A DNA stretch of 64,000 bases from positions 1 to 64,000 of the forward strand of contig VWPU01002939.1 of assembly GCA_013398955.1 (NCBI GenBank), in the 5' to 3' direction. The translations under genes and the position numbers were made by a program. Under the pieces are notes generated by a model that had not been told where the DNA came from, made no database searches, and saw nothing but the letters and a program-made list of their open reading frames with translations. This document shows positions 51,299 to 63,487 of this stretch, one piece after another. Origin of the DNA: Callaeas wilsoni (lineage: Eukaryota > Chordata > Aves > Passeriformes > Callaeidae). Numbering within the stretch: the first letter of the stretch is position 1; the number at the start of each line of letters is the position of its first letter.

Positions 51299-53607
51299 GA
51301 GGTTTGGCTCGTTATAATTGAATGGATCCAACTTCTAATTTTCCCATCTAGTGACAGATTGTTGGAATCCTGACCACCAGAACCTTAGAGTGCAGTGGGG
51401 AGTTGAAATGAGATAGCATCAGGGAAAGTAAACTCCAGTTTGGCTGAAAGCATATTTATGATCCAGGAGTTTCAATTAGCTGTTGCTGAGTTATCACAAA
51501 AGTCTGTTGAACAGATGTGCAATTAGAGTTTTTCTCATGTTGTTCTCTCTTGTGACCTGGGGTTTTTTGTTGGGGGATTGTATTTGGCATTTGGGTGGGG
51601 TTTTTTGCAAATGATGCTAGTTTTATTGAGGTCAGAGCCAACATCTTAGGCAGGGAAAGCTCTTCCCACCACCACGCCTCTAGCAGTGCAGAAGCAAAGA
51701 GGGGCAGTCTCAGAAAGCAGGAAAATCTTTCTCCTTTCTGGCCTCATCTTCATAGGAAGATGGAGACAGAAAAGCTGTCAGAATGAGCCTGCAAATTCAA
51801 GGCAGCTGGAATTGCCTCATCCTCCTGGCATGGACTGGAGGGTTTCTCCTCATCCCTCCCCCTTACTTAATGCATCACCTCTTCTGTGGTGGGGATGTGG
51901 TGTGAGGCAGAAGGGGAAGAAGGTTTAGCAGAGCTATTTCAGGTTTCGAGGCACACAGTTCTGTCCTGTTCCATCCAGCCATGGAAAAAGCTGCACTTGA
52001 GCCTCTCACACTCACCCCCTCCCCAGCACCACTGCACCAGGGGACGGAGAACAAGGTGAAAGACAAGGTTATGATGTGGAATACTCCATGGCCTGCTTTT
52101 TGTCCCAAATACTCAGCTAATCAACCTGTCCACACAAAGCCAAACGGAGCCAGTGAAACTAAACACATTCACTTCGGCAGCTTTGGAACAGACCCAAAAA
52201 TCAGCTACTTGCCATGGGACCTCCCTGGCCCTTATGTAAAATGATGCTGGATCATGACACGAACATTGACAGAGATCTGGGTTTTTTCCTGTGTGATATT
52301 CTGTTTAGATAAATGCAAGATTACACTGTATTTTCATAGGTCCAGCATTTTTATTCCATTTTATAAGATGTGTATGATTATTGTTGGCCTTAATTTGACT
52401 GCCATGAACTAAGCACTTTATTTTCATAGAAATTCATTACACTCTCCTACTGAGGAGTTTTAATTAATTCAAAACATCTCATAAATTGTCTTGTCTTTCT
52501 TTGCTTGTCTATTACTTATCCAGACTGAGTTTCATATTCTTCTTTCAGAGTACTAAATCATCCTTTGATTAATCCTATTTTTACACTTGCTGCTTATGTC
52601 AGCCTTAATGTGCTGTAAGTTTGCAAACAAATTTAATATTGACAGACACCTCTTAGCACATATTTGGGAATTAAATATTTTGGTTTACTGATGAATGGTA
52701 GATTTGCCATTTTTACAATAAAACCTAAAACTATTAGAAAACTCTGATTTCAAGCTTGGTTATAAATCTGAAATAAATCCAAATTCATTTCTAGAACTTC
52801 TTTATCCCTGAGGTCCTTAGTAGTATTGAACAGAAGTGGCGTAAAATTTCTGCTTTTGGGTTTTGGGGTGGGGTTTTTTTTGTTGTTCACAGTAGGTAAA
52901 AGATTGTGACCTTATATAGGTTCATGGTGTTCTACAGAGAGTGTTTTGAAGTCTGAAAGACATCATTTTATCCAGCTATTACTTTAGGTATACCAAAATT
53001 TTTAGACATTTTCGGCCTTGCAAGCTTCAAAGCCTGTCATCTTCCAACATAACTCCTGTCACGTGAGAGAGTGTTGGCACGTGAGAGACTCTTGGCCCAG
53101 CTCAGCTGTCTTCATCATCAGGTAGTGATTTATTTCTCAAAGACTGTTTCTTAAATACATTCTGGTTTGCAGAATGCTTTCCAAACAACATCTCTCAAAT
53201 TCCTTCCACAGCTCCTCTGCTCGGAGACAGAGAAAAGCCTTGCAATTTTAACACTCTGAAAAATGAAGAAGTCTATTCTTCTGCATATGAGTTGGATGGA
53301 CATGATTTACCCAAAAGCCATGATTTAAAACAAATAAACCCACTATTAAAACAGTAACCACAGCCTGTGCTGCCACCTACCCTTGGTTAATCTCTGCATT
53401 TTCTGCAGGCTCTTTTTCCAAAGCACGGGCTCTGCCCTGGGAATGGTTACACCCTTAGGTGACGCAATGGCCATGGGCACCAGCCCTTGGACCAGCCTTG
53501 GGAGTCCCACATTTCACCATGGGAGAAACACAAGCTGCAGCTGCTTAGGGCAGGTACTGGGTGTCAGTTCTGCCTTTTGCATATGGGAGAAGGAGCAGAG
53601 AAATTAG
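51299..53607. other. Intronic stretch, 2.3 kb
   Basis: The interval 52300-52800 is strongly AT-rich, without simple-sequence character. T/G-rich runs lie near 51560-51605 and 52855-52885. A duplicated E-box is listed separately. No coding signal. Confidence 0.5.
53060..53095. promoter_or_regulatory. Duplicated 18-bp unit carrying two CACGTG E-boxes
   Basis: CACGTGAGAGAGTGTTGG is followed directly by CACGTGAGAGACTCTTGG. The palindromic CACGTG core (USF, MITF, MYC and CLOCK class sites) falls at 53060 and 53078. Binding is inference. Confidence 0.4.
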
Positions 53608-53792
53608 AATCACAGAACCGCGGAATCATTTAGGTTGGAAAAGACTTGGAAGATGTTTAAGTCCAGCCATTAACACAGCACTGTCAAGCCCACGCTAAAC
53701 CTGGCCCCACGTGCCACATCTGTACTTCCCTGGGCAGCCTGTTCCAAGGTTTCACAGCCCTTTCGGTGAAGTTTTTCCTAATACCTAATCTA
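53608..53792 (-). mobile_element. CR1 LINE 3'-end fragment, longest copy in the window
   Basis: About 185 bp. On the plus strand it runs AGAATCACAGAACCGCGGAATC, TTTAGGTTGGAAAAGACTTG, AAGTCCAGCCATTAACACAG, TTCCCTGGGCAGCCTGTTCC and CGGTGAAGTTTTTCCTAATAC. This is the antisense order of the CR1 3' untranslated region. It is 5'-truncated before the reverse transcriptase, so it encodes no protein. Confidence 0.94.
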
Positions 53793-54401
53793 AAAATTCA
53801 GCAAGTGCTTGGAGTAAAATCTGTGCTTTTCCCTCTTCCTTTCTAAATTCTAGCATTTTACTGTATTTGAATTAAAATGTAAATGGTTTATCACTATGCT
53901 TAGCTCTTGAAATAGTTTTACTCCCAAGAAAGTAAGCCTTTCTTTCCTGTTTGGACTCGATGTATTATTTTGACTTTCTCTATTCTGCACTCTACAATAC
54001 TCATTAAATCATGCCAAAAAAGCACATGTTCAGAAACATAACTTGAAAGAGAAATCCCTCCCACAGACCAAATTTTGCAAGAGTAGCCCTGAGTCTGCAG
54101 TGCCCATCCTGGGTGCACGGTGTGAAGGTGCCTTTGGATGGGTTTTCCTGAGGGGGCTGAGGCACGTCCAGAGCTCCACTGGTCATGCTGGAAGCTGCTG
54201 CACAGAGGGAGGAGGCAGCTGTGAAACAGGGACTGCCCACAGCCTTGGGCAGCAGGCACAGCAGCAGGCTGAGAGAGCTGCGCTCAGGGCTCCTGTAGAA
54301 ATTTGCTGTATCATTCCCAAAATTCAATCCCCCCCTGCCACTTCATGGACCGCTTCTTGTCAGGATTGTAAGTGATGGGGTAAAAGAAAGGAACTGCTGG
54401 C
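53793..54401. other. Intronic stretch
   Basis: AT-rich to 54050, then GC-richer to 54350 with overlapping frames of about 110 codons on both strands and no domain. Confidence 0.5.
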
Positions 54402-54481
54402 CAGACTGCTCATTAGCGAGCCTGCTCATTAGCCAGCCTGCTCGTTAGCCAGCCTGCTCGTTAGCCAGCCTGCTCGTTAGC
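54402..54481. repeat. 16-bp minisatellite, 5 copies
   Basis: Five head-to-tail units. The last three are identical CAGCCTGCTCGTTAGC, and the first two (CAGACTGCTCATTAGC, GAGCCTGCTCATTAGC) differ slightly. The gradient suggests expansion from the right-hand side. Confidence 0.96.
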
Positions 54482-57400
54482 CATGCGGGTTCTTCTCCGC
54501 ACGTCCACTTCATTATTCGTACAGTGATACTAAATCAGAAAACACATTAATAAAGGCTTAAAGACTCAGGGCCTACATCAAGGTGTGGCTCTGTGCTACC
54601 CTAAACTCCAGGTAGCTATTTTGATTTTATGTTTTTCAAACAACAGCTTAAATGTTCACCATATGCCAGGCATTTCCTTCCAGTTTTCTTGCCTCAAAAA
54701 ACTGTAGAAATCGTTCCCCTTCATTAAAGAGCAATAACAGCAACCTATAGCAAACACACTTAGTGAACAGAAATAACTTAAATGCATAAATTAGCTGTAT
54801 CTAGTTACAGGTAGAAGGAGCTCTTCTTATCCACAGATACCAATGATGTCCACTAACTTTCTCATTACAGTATTAGTAGGCTTCACACTTAATTTCAGTG
54901 GAAAATAAGATTGTAATTTGTCCCCTGAGGTCCACTAGGCTAGAGGTTAAATGCTGGGAAGAAGCAGTCTGACCATATAATGAAATTCAAACACAGAGGT
55001 GGCAACTACAGGAAAAGTTAAAGGGAATGACAGTAGGAAAGAAGTTAAAGTAGCTGTATTTATAGCTCACTACATCAAAAGAAAAGTGGCAACATTGGAC
55101 TTTGCAGTACAATGGAAGAGTCAGGAAGTACCAGGGACGCTGGGCAATTCCAACCTCTGAATTCTCCACAGAGAGCTGCATAAATGAAGAATTAATTATG
55201 TCTTTATTTTGAAGATAAAGGTCACAAATGCAGCAATAAAGGGGCAAAATATTAAATTTTACATAAATCAATTTAAAAAGAATTTTTAAAAATATAAACT
55301 TGAAGGTAACACTGAAAAACTTGAACACACTTAGGATGGCAAGGCCAAAAAGTAACAGCAAGTTGTACAAATGGGACTTCAGTTTCAGAAAGGCAAAGAT
55401 TTGGAAAACAAACAGATCAGTAGATGCAGTCCTACAAGGGGCATGAAAGGAGGGGGGGAAAGCAAGTATATAAATTAGTGGTGAGGGCAGGTTCTCTCTG
55501 TGGCATTAGAGAGGATAAAATGATGCTGCAGCTACCATGTTCAGTAAATGAACCTCCCCCACTTGGGGGCAGCCAGCCCACGGAACCCACACCAGAGCAC
55601 AAAGTCTCTCAGAAGCCACAAACACACAAGGTATAAAGAGAAACTCATCTGTACTGTAAGATGACACCTTCAAAACAACATACTTGGGATGATTTTCACT
55701 GGCCTGGTGATTTTTGAGACTTCAACAAAGAGAACTGGCATCTCTGTCTTTTCCTTGAGGGAAACTCTTACTTTAAAACTCTTTCTTTAAATGGAAAACA
55801 GTTACTTAGAAGAAAAAGCGGAAACATTAATGCTGAGATTCACACTTACAACTCCAAGAACTCCAGATCTGAAGAAAGCACCAGACGTTTTGAGACCTGG
55901 GAATAACTGAGAAGATCTATAACGGAAGCTGTGATTTAGATATGAGGAAGCAACGTGCTCTTCTTTACTTGAAGAGAACACTCTTCTTTTCAATGTTACA
56001 GTTTAATAGAACAGTGCTGAAAATAGCGTGTGAAATGTGGGCCTTTCATTTGCAGACTATTAAAACCGGGAACCCGCTGTGTCAAGACTCTGCAAACAAA
56101 GATGAATTTAAAACACACTCAGATAAAGGGGCTAAAGGAACCAGATGTGATGTGTTAGAGAACTTACTGAAACTTTGGAAGAAAGAGTGCAATAAAGGGA
56201 CAAGGTGATCCGAAAAGGAGGGTGTGCACATCAGAGCAAGGTTGTGCAACCCCCTGCAAGACACTCAAGACCTGCTCCCTGGTTCTGTTTCAATCAGACA
56301 CGGTATGAGAAATGTCCTAGTGTGCCATTAAGTAATGGCATGACCTGCTTATAAAGCAACAGTCACCATAAATACAAAGTACTCAGAAGCAGGTCGAATA
56401 AAACACTAGTGTGGTCTCTGGAGAAAAGGTCCTGCTCCGCACAACAGCCTGAATTCTGGTTGATCAAAAAAAAATTTTTTTTAACCTTCTGCAGCAAAAA
56501 GTAAACATGTAACTAACTTGAAATGTGGTAATGCCTTGCCTTTTGTGGGAGTCTTGAATTCTCAGGGAACACCCTCGCCACACACGAGGAAGCAGCGAGC
56601 TGGCAGGTACATGAGCTAAGAGCACTTTTTGAGGGACACACCTTTGGAAGCTAAGGAGGGACAGACTTCTCAAAATAGATGTTCTGCTTACCCCCGAAAT
56701 TAATTATGACCTTATCAAAATTAGTTCCTATATTTGGATCTTTCAAGATGGGAAGCAGAAGGAGACACTAGGCACCTTTCCTTGGATGTACAGAGTTTAA
56801 TATTCTGGTTGGAAAATTAGTTCTTATATGGTCAAGGAGGATAGTACAGCTGAGACACTTCTACAATGAGGACAATGCAACACAAGGTCAAATAGGACAT
56901 AAAGAAATACTTACATTTTATCCAAAGGCCTACAACATACCACAAAGATACCAGTTTTGACTGCCTGAGGATACTCTGCCCAGATGGTGTCCACCTGTAT
57001 GATGTGGGAAATTACTTGCTCTGCTCTCAGATAAAATGTAGGTGAGATGATCCATGCACAGAAGATGCAAAGAAAAAAAAATAGTATTTACTGATGACAG
57101 AGCCTCTTTTAAGGACAGCAGAGGATAATTTACTCCAGTCAGAGGCTGAATCATAGTGTTTACACTCTTTGTGTTTCACACCATAACTTTTAAAAGGGAA
57201 AGCCTGTGCGATTTACAAGCAGAAGGGACTGCCCAACTAGGCTCCTGTTGGCCAGGGAGAGGAACAGCAGAAACCCAGAGAATGGGGCACAAAGCAAAGT
57301 CTCTGTCCTGTGAAAACACGGACATACTGGAGTGTTAGGCATCAAAACAGCTCCATTGCTTTGCCAGGCAACACAGGTCTTTTAAATGATGTGTGTAGAT

Positions 57401-60400
57401 GTGGATGTGCAGTCAGGTTCTGATGGTGCTAGAATTCACATACATGCTTCACTTACCCATGTGGAAACCCCAGCTGAATTCAAAATGCCCTTGAACAGGG
57501 GTTAATGGTGATCCCACTGATCATCTGCAGAGGAAGGGCTGCTGTTTCCTTAATGAGAATGGCTTTTACATTTTGTTCTTTGATATTTTTTTCTATACAT
57601 TTTGTTCTGTGTCACAGAAATTATTTGCACTTCTTCTGCCACTGTATTACAGTTCTACTTATCAAAAAAGCAAAAAGCTCACAGTGAGTTTTGCCATTAC
57701 ATAAAAAAAATGAGGGGAAAAAAAAAACCAGATGGCGACTTTGGTTTGATTTTGGTTTAATTTAATGAGAAAAATCCTCCCAAATGAAAAGATTATATAT
57801 GCCAAATTTTGATCTCCTTAAAACAGATGCAACCCCATCATAATGTAAATGCTAAGAATTTAGCATACAGAAAAGGAATTCCTGGAATTATTTGTAGCAG
57901 GCATCTGTTTTAACTGTCAGGCACTAGACCCGACCAGACTTTGAAGATAATATTGTGCTACCTTGAGCTCTGCTTTTTTGCTGCATCACAAACCAGTGTA
58001 ATCCAAAATCCAGATCAAAAAGAAACACGACTAAATTGTAAATCCATATGAAAGCAGGAGATAGATGTCTAAAAGGAAAAATAACACAGTTATATAAGGA
58101 TGTCTGCCTTCTCCTGGCATATCCATTGTGAGCGGCTCCTTCACTCTCTTATCCAGGTAAATTACCTTGTTCCACCTAAGATGAGTTAGATTCACCTTCA
58201 ACTCTATGGGCAGTTCCAAGGAAGCACCTCTGTCATGACAGTATATAACAATATAACCTGAAAATTCACGGACTTCAAGGAGCTCAAGCTCATGCTCAAA
58301 GTGAAGAAGACCTATACTAAGCAAGGCTAGACTTCCCAAGGTGTCTAAATGTCTTTAGGAATGCAGGGAAGGTGGCAGGAGGAAGGGGAGAAAGGTGGGT
58401 ATTTCACAGGGGTAGCTGGAATTGCTCTTAGGAAACACCATTGACTGGATCTGAACCTGAGTTTCTACATTTACAATTTACAAATTAGATTATATGAATA
58501 CAACCCTGTAAAATAAAAACTGAGGAAAAAAGTTTTGTTCTCTGATTTAAAACAGGAAAGAAAATACTTATAATATAAATAATACCTAACAAAGTCTTGA
58601 GACAACTGACAGATGTGCACTTGTATTGGCAGCAGCCAAAGCACCAGCCAGTTCCTGAGGATCCATGACTGATTAGGAAAGGGAAATGGATCACCACAAA
58701 CCCACCCAGGTGAACCCAGGGCTACAGGTACTGTAGCATCGGGCATGACTCGAAAAAGCACTGCTGGTGTCCCAGCATTTCTAGAAGAAACAGAGTCTGG
58801 GCAAGCAGCCAGCCAGCCAGCAGGCTGCTCGCAAACAGTTTGGGAGGGTTAGCACAGAGCACGGCAAAGACTGAAATGTTGTAGGGCAAACCCTGCCTGG
58901 TTCATCACAAGAAGAAACACGTCCACGGCACTTGTAAGGTGTCTGTGGCTTGGTACCCCCAGCCAGGTAATGCTTACAGCTCATTAAGGAAACAAAGAAC
59001 CAGAAATGTCTTGAAAAGCTCCGTTTCCATAAATCTTCCTCTAATAACTTTCCATTTTAATGACAATACTGTGAAATTTTGGACACATGAGCTTTTAACT
59101 TTAAAAAAGGAAGAGGATTATACTAATGGAGCCAGACTAGGACGTCTTGTTGTGTTACTGAAACTGATGTTCCTTCCTTTGCTTCAGAGGGTGTAATCAG
59201 ATCACATTGATTGCTCATCTGGAAGTAGTGATCCTCAGTCCTCAGTCCTGTCGGTACATCTGACTCTGCACTGCAGCCGAAGTTAATCATGTGTTCATTA
59301 TCCACTTCAGATGTGGTGTTGATATTGTGTTTCTCCTGCCTAAGTACACATTCTAGCTCACAAACTACAAATGTCATGAGGAGACTGGGAGGGATTTTAT
59401 GCCTCTGAATTTACACAACCAAATAGTGCCATCCTGTCAACCTGAAGACATTTTTGGCACATCTGCCTCAAGCACTGCAGAAGTATTTATCAAAAATCTA
59501 GATGTGTAAAGAGTTCTTCTACAATGGCAGGTTCATCTGCTGAAGAAAGGGAGTTCCCATAGTTCAGGCAATAATCTGGAAGGATTAACATAATCCTAAC
59601 TTTTTGATGTTTTATAGCATTTTTCTGCAGCCTCCAACTACTTCTCCTTCATAACCCTTGGAGAGGACAGCCAGATCCCTCATCCTCCGACTGCATCCAC
59701 AAGTAAGAATCTGGCCAAGGACCAAGAACATACTCAAAGCACACCACCTTCCACCACAGCCTGCAGGCCATGGAGAGCTGACCATGCTTGTTCTGCCCAC
59801 TCAGTGGAGAATTAGTTTGAATGCTATCAGGCCAATCAAGATGATAACAAGTTGTTCAGAGTGTTTTTATCTTAAGTGGGAAAGCTTTCACAGTTCTTTT
59901 TCTTTGAATATGGTAAAAATCACATTCATAATTCAGAAAGCTGTTAAAAATCTATTGATTATCTTCAACTTTGATTCTTCAACCACAATTTTTAATGACC
60001 CACTTCAGCTCTGACAGCACACCTAGATTGCATACTTCAGAATTTCTCTTCATCTGCCTCAGATTTGATTTTTAGGTCAATAAATTTTGTCATTGCCTTC
60101 TGATACAGAAAACCATGAGTACCCAAACTAATGTGTATCTCCTCAGTCAGGGCAGCAGATCTTCATCATTTATAGTACAGTTCAAAAGTCCCTTCACAGA
60201 TCTGCTATTTTCCAACAACTTCTCATTTGGCAATACCATCTCCACCAGCCAGACTCTTCTCAGACAATAACTGGAAAATAAGACACAGTTGGCAGTACAG
60301 GGCAAACCAAAAGGGATGTTCAAAGGAAATAACATCAGAAGTTGGCAAGGTGGCAGATGCATTTGCTGACTTAAACCAGATTCAGTCAAGAAAAGTTTGC

Positions 60401-63125
60401 AATGTAAAGATGAAAGTAGGACACTTCAAGTCCAGTGGTGTTTCAGCCCTGATGGCTGATGCAAAAGACAGAAGACCACGAGAAGCATAGACAGATGTCA
60501 AACCACCTTCGAAAGCAAGCACTTCAAAAATAAATACTAGGAATTCAATTAATCAAGTTTATAATGTAAAATTCTAACACTTGTCAGTTGACAACTCATT
60601 TGTAAGGGAGCTCCACCATCCCTATCTCCAGAATAACCTAGAGAAGGTGGTGGAAGTACTTGGACCCACTGAAGAAAACTAGGTGTGAAGTAAAAAACAG
60701 ACATAGAAAAACAGTTGAGAACAGCCTTCTCCATGTCTTTATTCACATCCAAAATGTCAATAAACCCAAGAAAAGCATACAGCCCAGTGGTCTCTAAGTA
60801 TGTCTTCTGGTAACACATTGCTCCAAGGACTCTGATACTCCTTGCAAAAACAAGAAACAAAAAGGTAAAGGCAGAGACAGTTACAAGCAGTATTAACTTC
60901 TGTGGTTACTTGTTTATTATTTCTGTCCACAAAGTAGTGGCTTTTGGAGAAACATTGGTATAATTCCTTGGAATTTGTGTAATTCTCTTGATAATGGGTT
61001 TTATAAACTCACCCCACAAGAAAGAAAGAAACTGAGATGGAGGGTAAGGGTAGAGATGGAACATGGTACCTAAGGGACTGAAGTTCAATTTGTTGTTCCA
61101 AAACAGATTTACTGCACAATCTCAGGGAAACCTTTACAGCCTAAAGGTATTGAGGCAATGCTTCCTGCAGGAAGGCTTCAGTGACCTGGGCAAAAAAAAA
61201 AAATACATGTCTCTGCCCTGCAACATCTACCATGTAGACACACCCTGGAGAAAGCAGTAATCCATTTCCAAATGTATTAGCAGAACCACAGAAGTTGTAA
61301 TTCCATGTGAAAATCATCCAGATTACAATGTGGCACCTCCCAGCCCAGACCAACTGTCCCTCTTCTTCTAATGAAAACAAGAACATTGGAAAAGGCAGGC
61401 ACATGGATTGGGCACACAGGTTGAAAATTACAATTCCTTTGGTAGCTTTCTGTATTCCAGTCATTTATGAGTGCATTTATTATTGAACTGAGGCCTGGCT
61501 TCACTCCTTTGCATTTGAGAAGTTACAAATGTGAAAAAAGCAGTAATTTACAAAGCATTTTCATTTATATTTTCACTTCATTTTAGAAACCATTCTCATT
61601 CTTTGTCATTTTTACATGCAACGTGAGGCCTTGGACCTTTAGAATCTCATCCATACTTTGGCTTTAACTCTTGTTCTATTTTATCATAACTCTTTTTCTA
61701 AATATAAGGAGCCCACACAGGCAAATGCTGGAAGGAAGCAGGAGCAAACTCTCCCTCCGCCCTTACAGTCAACACCTGTGCTGAGGAGAAGAGCACAAGG
61801 CAAGGAGTGGCCATCAACAGGATCTTTCCCCACCTTTCAGCACAGATGAACAAGGAAGAAGAGCCTTGGCTCTGCCCCAGTTCTAAAAGTAAGGAGCAAG
61901 TGAATTTTGAACAAGTAAATTTGCCTTACACAAAACGATCTGTGCTACATCTAGGAAGAGCGCAGAACTTTTGCTTCCCCCCCGAGGCAGAACTGCAGGC
62001 TCACACTCTGCTCTCTGAATGGCTCTTCTTGCTCAGTCCTGGTGCTTCTCTTACCCTCAGCCAGCTGTCCACATCAAACAACTGCAACATTAAAACCTGC
62101 TTCTCAAAACAGGAATGCACATGGCTAGGAGAAACCACAGGAAAGGAAAGACTAAGGGGAAAAGTATTTGATTCCCTTCCATTCTCAGATAGCCAACATA
62201 CTATCTCCATACATGTCATCTTCTTGGCACAGCAAATGAACAACTTCCTATGACTAAATAAACAGAAGTACAACTGACTCCTACTGGCTCTTTATGCAGA
62301 GGCAGAATGCATTACAATTAAGCAATCTCAAAATTACAAACTCTAAAGGCTATAGCAAGGAAATATAGGCTGGATGAACTGGTCATTATAAAAAAAGCAT
62401 AGCCCTTTCCTCACTAAACAAATTGCTGTGCAGTAATTACTGCTCAAATGACAGAGTGACAGTTTAGGATGTCAGAGACAAACAGTGATAATCTGAGTGC
62501 TGAACATGCACTCCAGAAAGCTGCAGCCAGTTTTAAAACACACAGCTTTGACAAATGTAACACAGGGCGCTGTTTTGCTCATAAAACTCAAAGTCTTCTG
62601 CAACTTTTCATCAATCACTTGATTAGGCAATGAAACTCACCAAGTGAAATATCCAAGAAAACAGACTCTGAATAAATTAAAATTTTCCAGGACAAAACCA
62701 TATTTTACCTATCAAATTTGTTTCCAGGGTAGTCCAGCCCATTATTTGGGATTAACTCTTTCTAACATTTACCCTTGCAGGCTGGAAGTGAGAAGTGGAA
62801 GAGGATGCTGAGAACTTGCCCCTTAAGCCTCTGGTTTAGAGCATCAGAGCCCTCAAGTAACTTTACCCCAAATCAGCACAAATGCTGGTTTCAGCTGCTC
62901 TGCTCCAGAGTAGCTACCTCAGAGCATGTGCTCAAACTTCTAGTGCCACTGTCTGTAAAGCAGCGCCTGGTGCAGCGCAGCTATTCCCACACAAGGGAAC
63001 ATTAGTTAATTTGCATTCACAGTTACCATATGAGGTGTGAGTTTCTGACAGTCCACACATTTTATATTTAAAGACTGTAGGAAATTAATATAATTATCTT
63101 CGATATAATAACAAAAGTAACTTAC
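54482..63125. other. Intronic stretch up to the ADAMTS2 exon, 8.6 kb
   Basis: AT-rich sequence. A small GCAGCC-(AGCC)n-GGCTGC hairpin lies at about 58806-58828. Frames of up to 148 codons (61807..62253, plus) have no recognisable domain. No CR1 tail, LTR or RNA gene recognised. Confidence 0.5.
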
Positions 63126-63487
63126 CAGCCCATCGCAATTGCTGATAGCGACTGAAGCATTTGGCAGATCAGTGATATCTCCAACATAGAGGCAATTCCC
63201 ATAGAGAGGTTCAATATGAGTCTCCTCAGAGTCCTCCTGCCACTCAACTGTTGCTCCAGGGGCCACGAGCCTCGAGTTTGGCCGCAACCTGAAGTGAAAC
63301 TCTCTTCCAAAAACAGTGACATTGTAAAATATCTGCTCATTTGCTGCTTCACGTTGCAAGTCCTCCACAGCTCTCCTGAAGCGTGCTTTTGGCGGTCCAG
63401 ACACCAAGTGGGATAGGAACCTGCCCTCTGAATCGGTGCTTGTGGGGATGACAAGGCTGTACTCCTCTATATTCCTCAGGATCGAAT
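63126..63487 (-). CDS. ADAMTS2: ADAMTS2 exon (probable exon 2), N-terminal propeptide
   Basis: Internal coding exon of the procollagen N-proteinase, a secreted metzincin that removes the N-propeptides of fibrillar procollagens. Seen: on the minus strand a pyrimidine-rich acceptor ending in AAAG precedes 63487, and a GTAAG donor follows 63126. The exon has 362 nt: two bases finishing a split codon, then 120 complete codons, ending in phase 0. The translation carries EGRFLSHLVSG, FYNVTVFGREFHFRLRPNS, LVAPGATVEWQED, CLYVGDITDLPNASVAISN and the terminal CDGL, which is the M12B-type propeptide of the ADAMTS2/3/14 subfamily. NVT and NAS are possible N-glycosylation sites. From memory of the paralogues, the NVTVFGR and LVAPGAT-EW stretches fit ADAMTS2 better than ADAMTS3 or ADAMTS14. 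The in-frame reading continues upstream to an ATG at 63506, but that lies in the intron and is not the protein start. The signal-peptide exon is outside the window. Confidence 0.92.

Larger units (their letters stand above)
1026..63125 (-). other. ADAMTS2: ADAMTS2 intron between the two propeptide exons
   Basis: The 62,100-bp interval between the GTAAG donor after 63126 and the TGCAG acceptor before 1025. The two exons join in phase 0, and the flanking protein motifs are contiguous in the family (CDGL then AGMIRT), so no coding exon of this gene is missing between them. Contents are itemised in the other entries. Long introns near the 5' end are usual for this gene family; this is background knowledge, not something measured here. 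Confidence 0.88.

Noticed and set aside
52560..52860. AT-rich stretch with a phrase (GTATTGAACAGAAGTGG) reminiscent of old CR1/L3
   Set aside because: A single short match without the adjacent motifs; insufficient to call an element.
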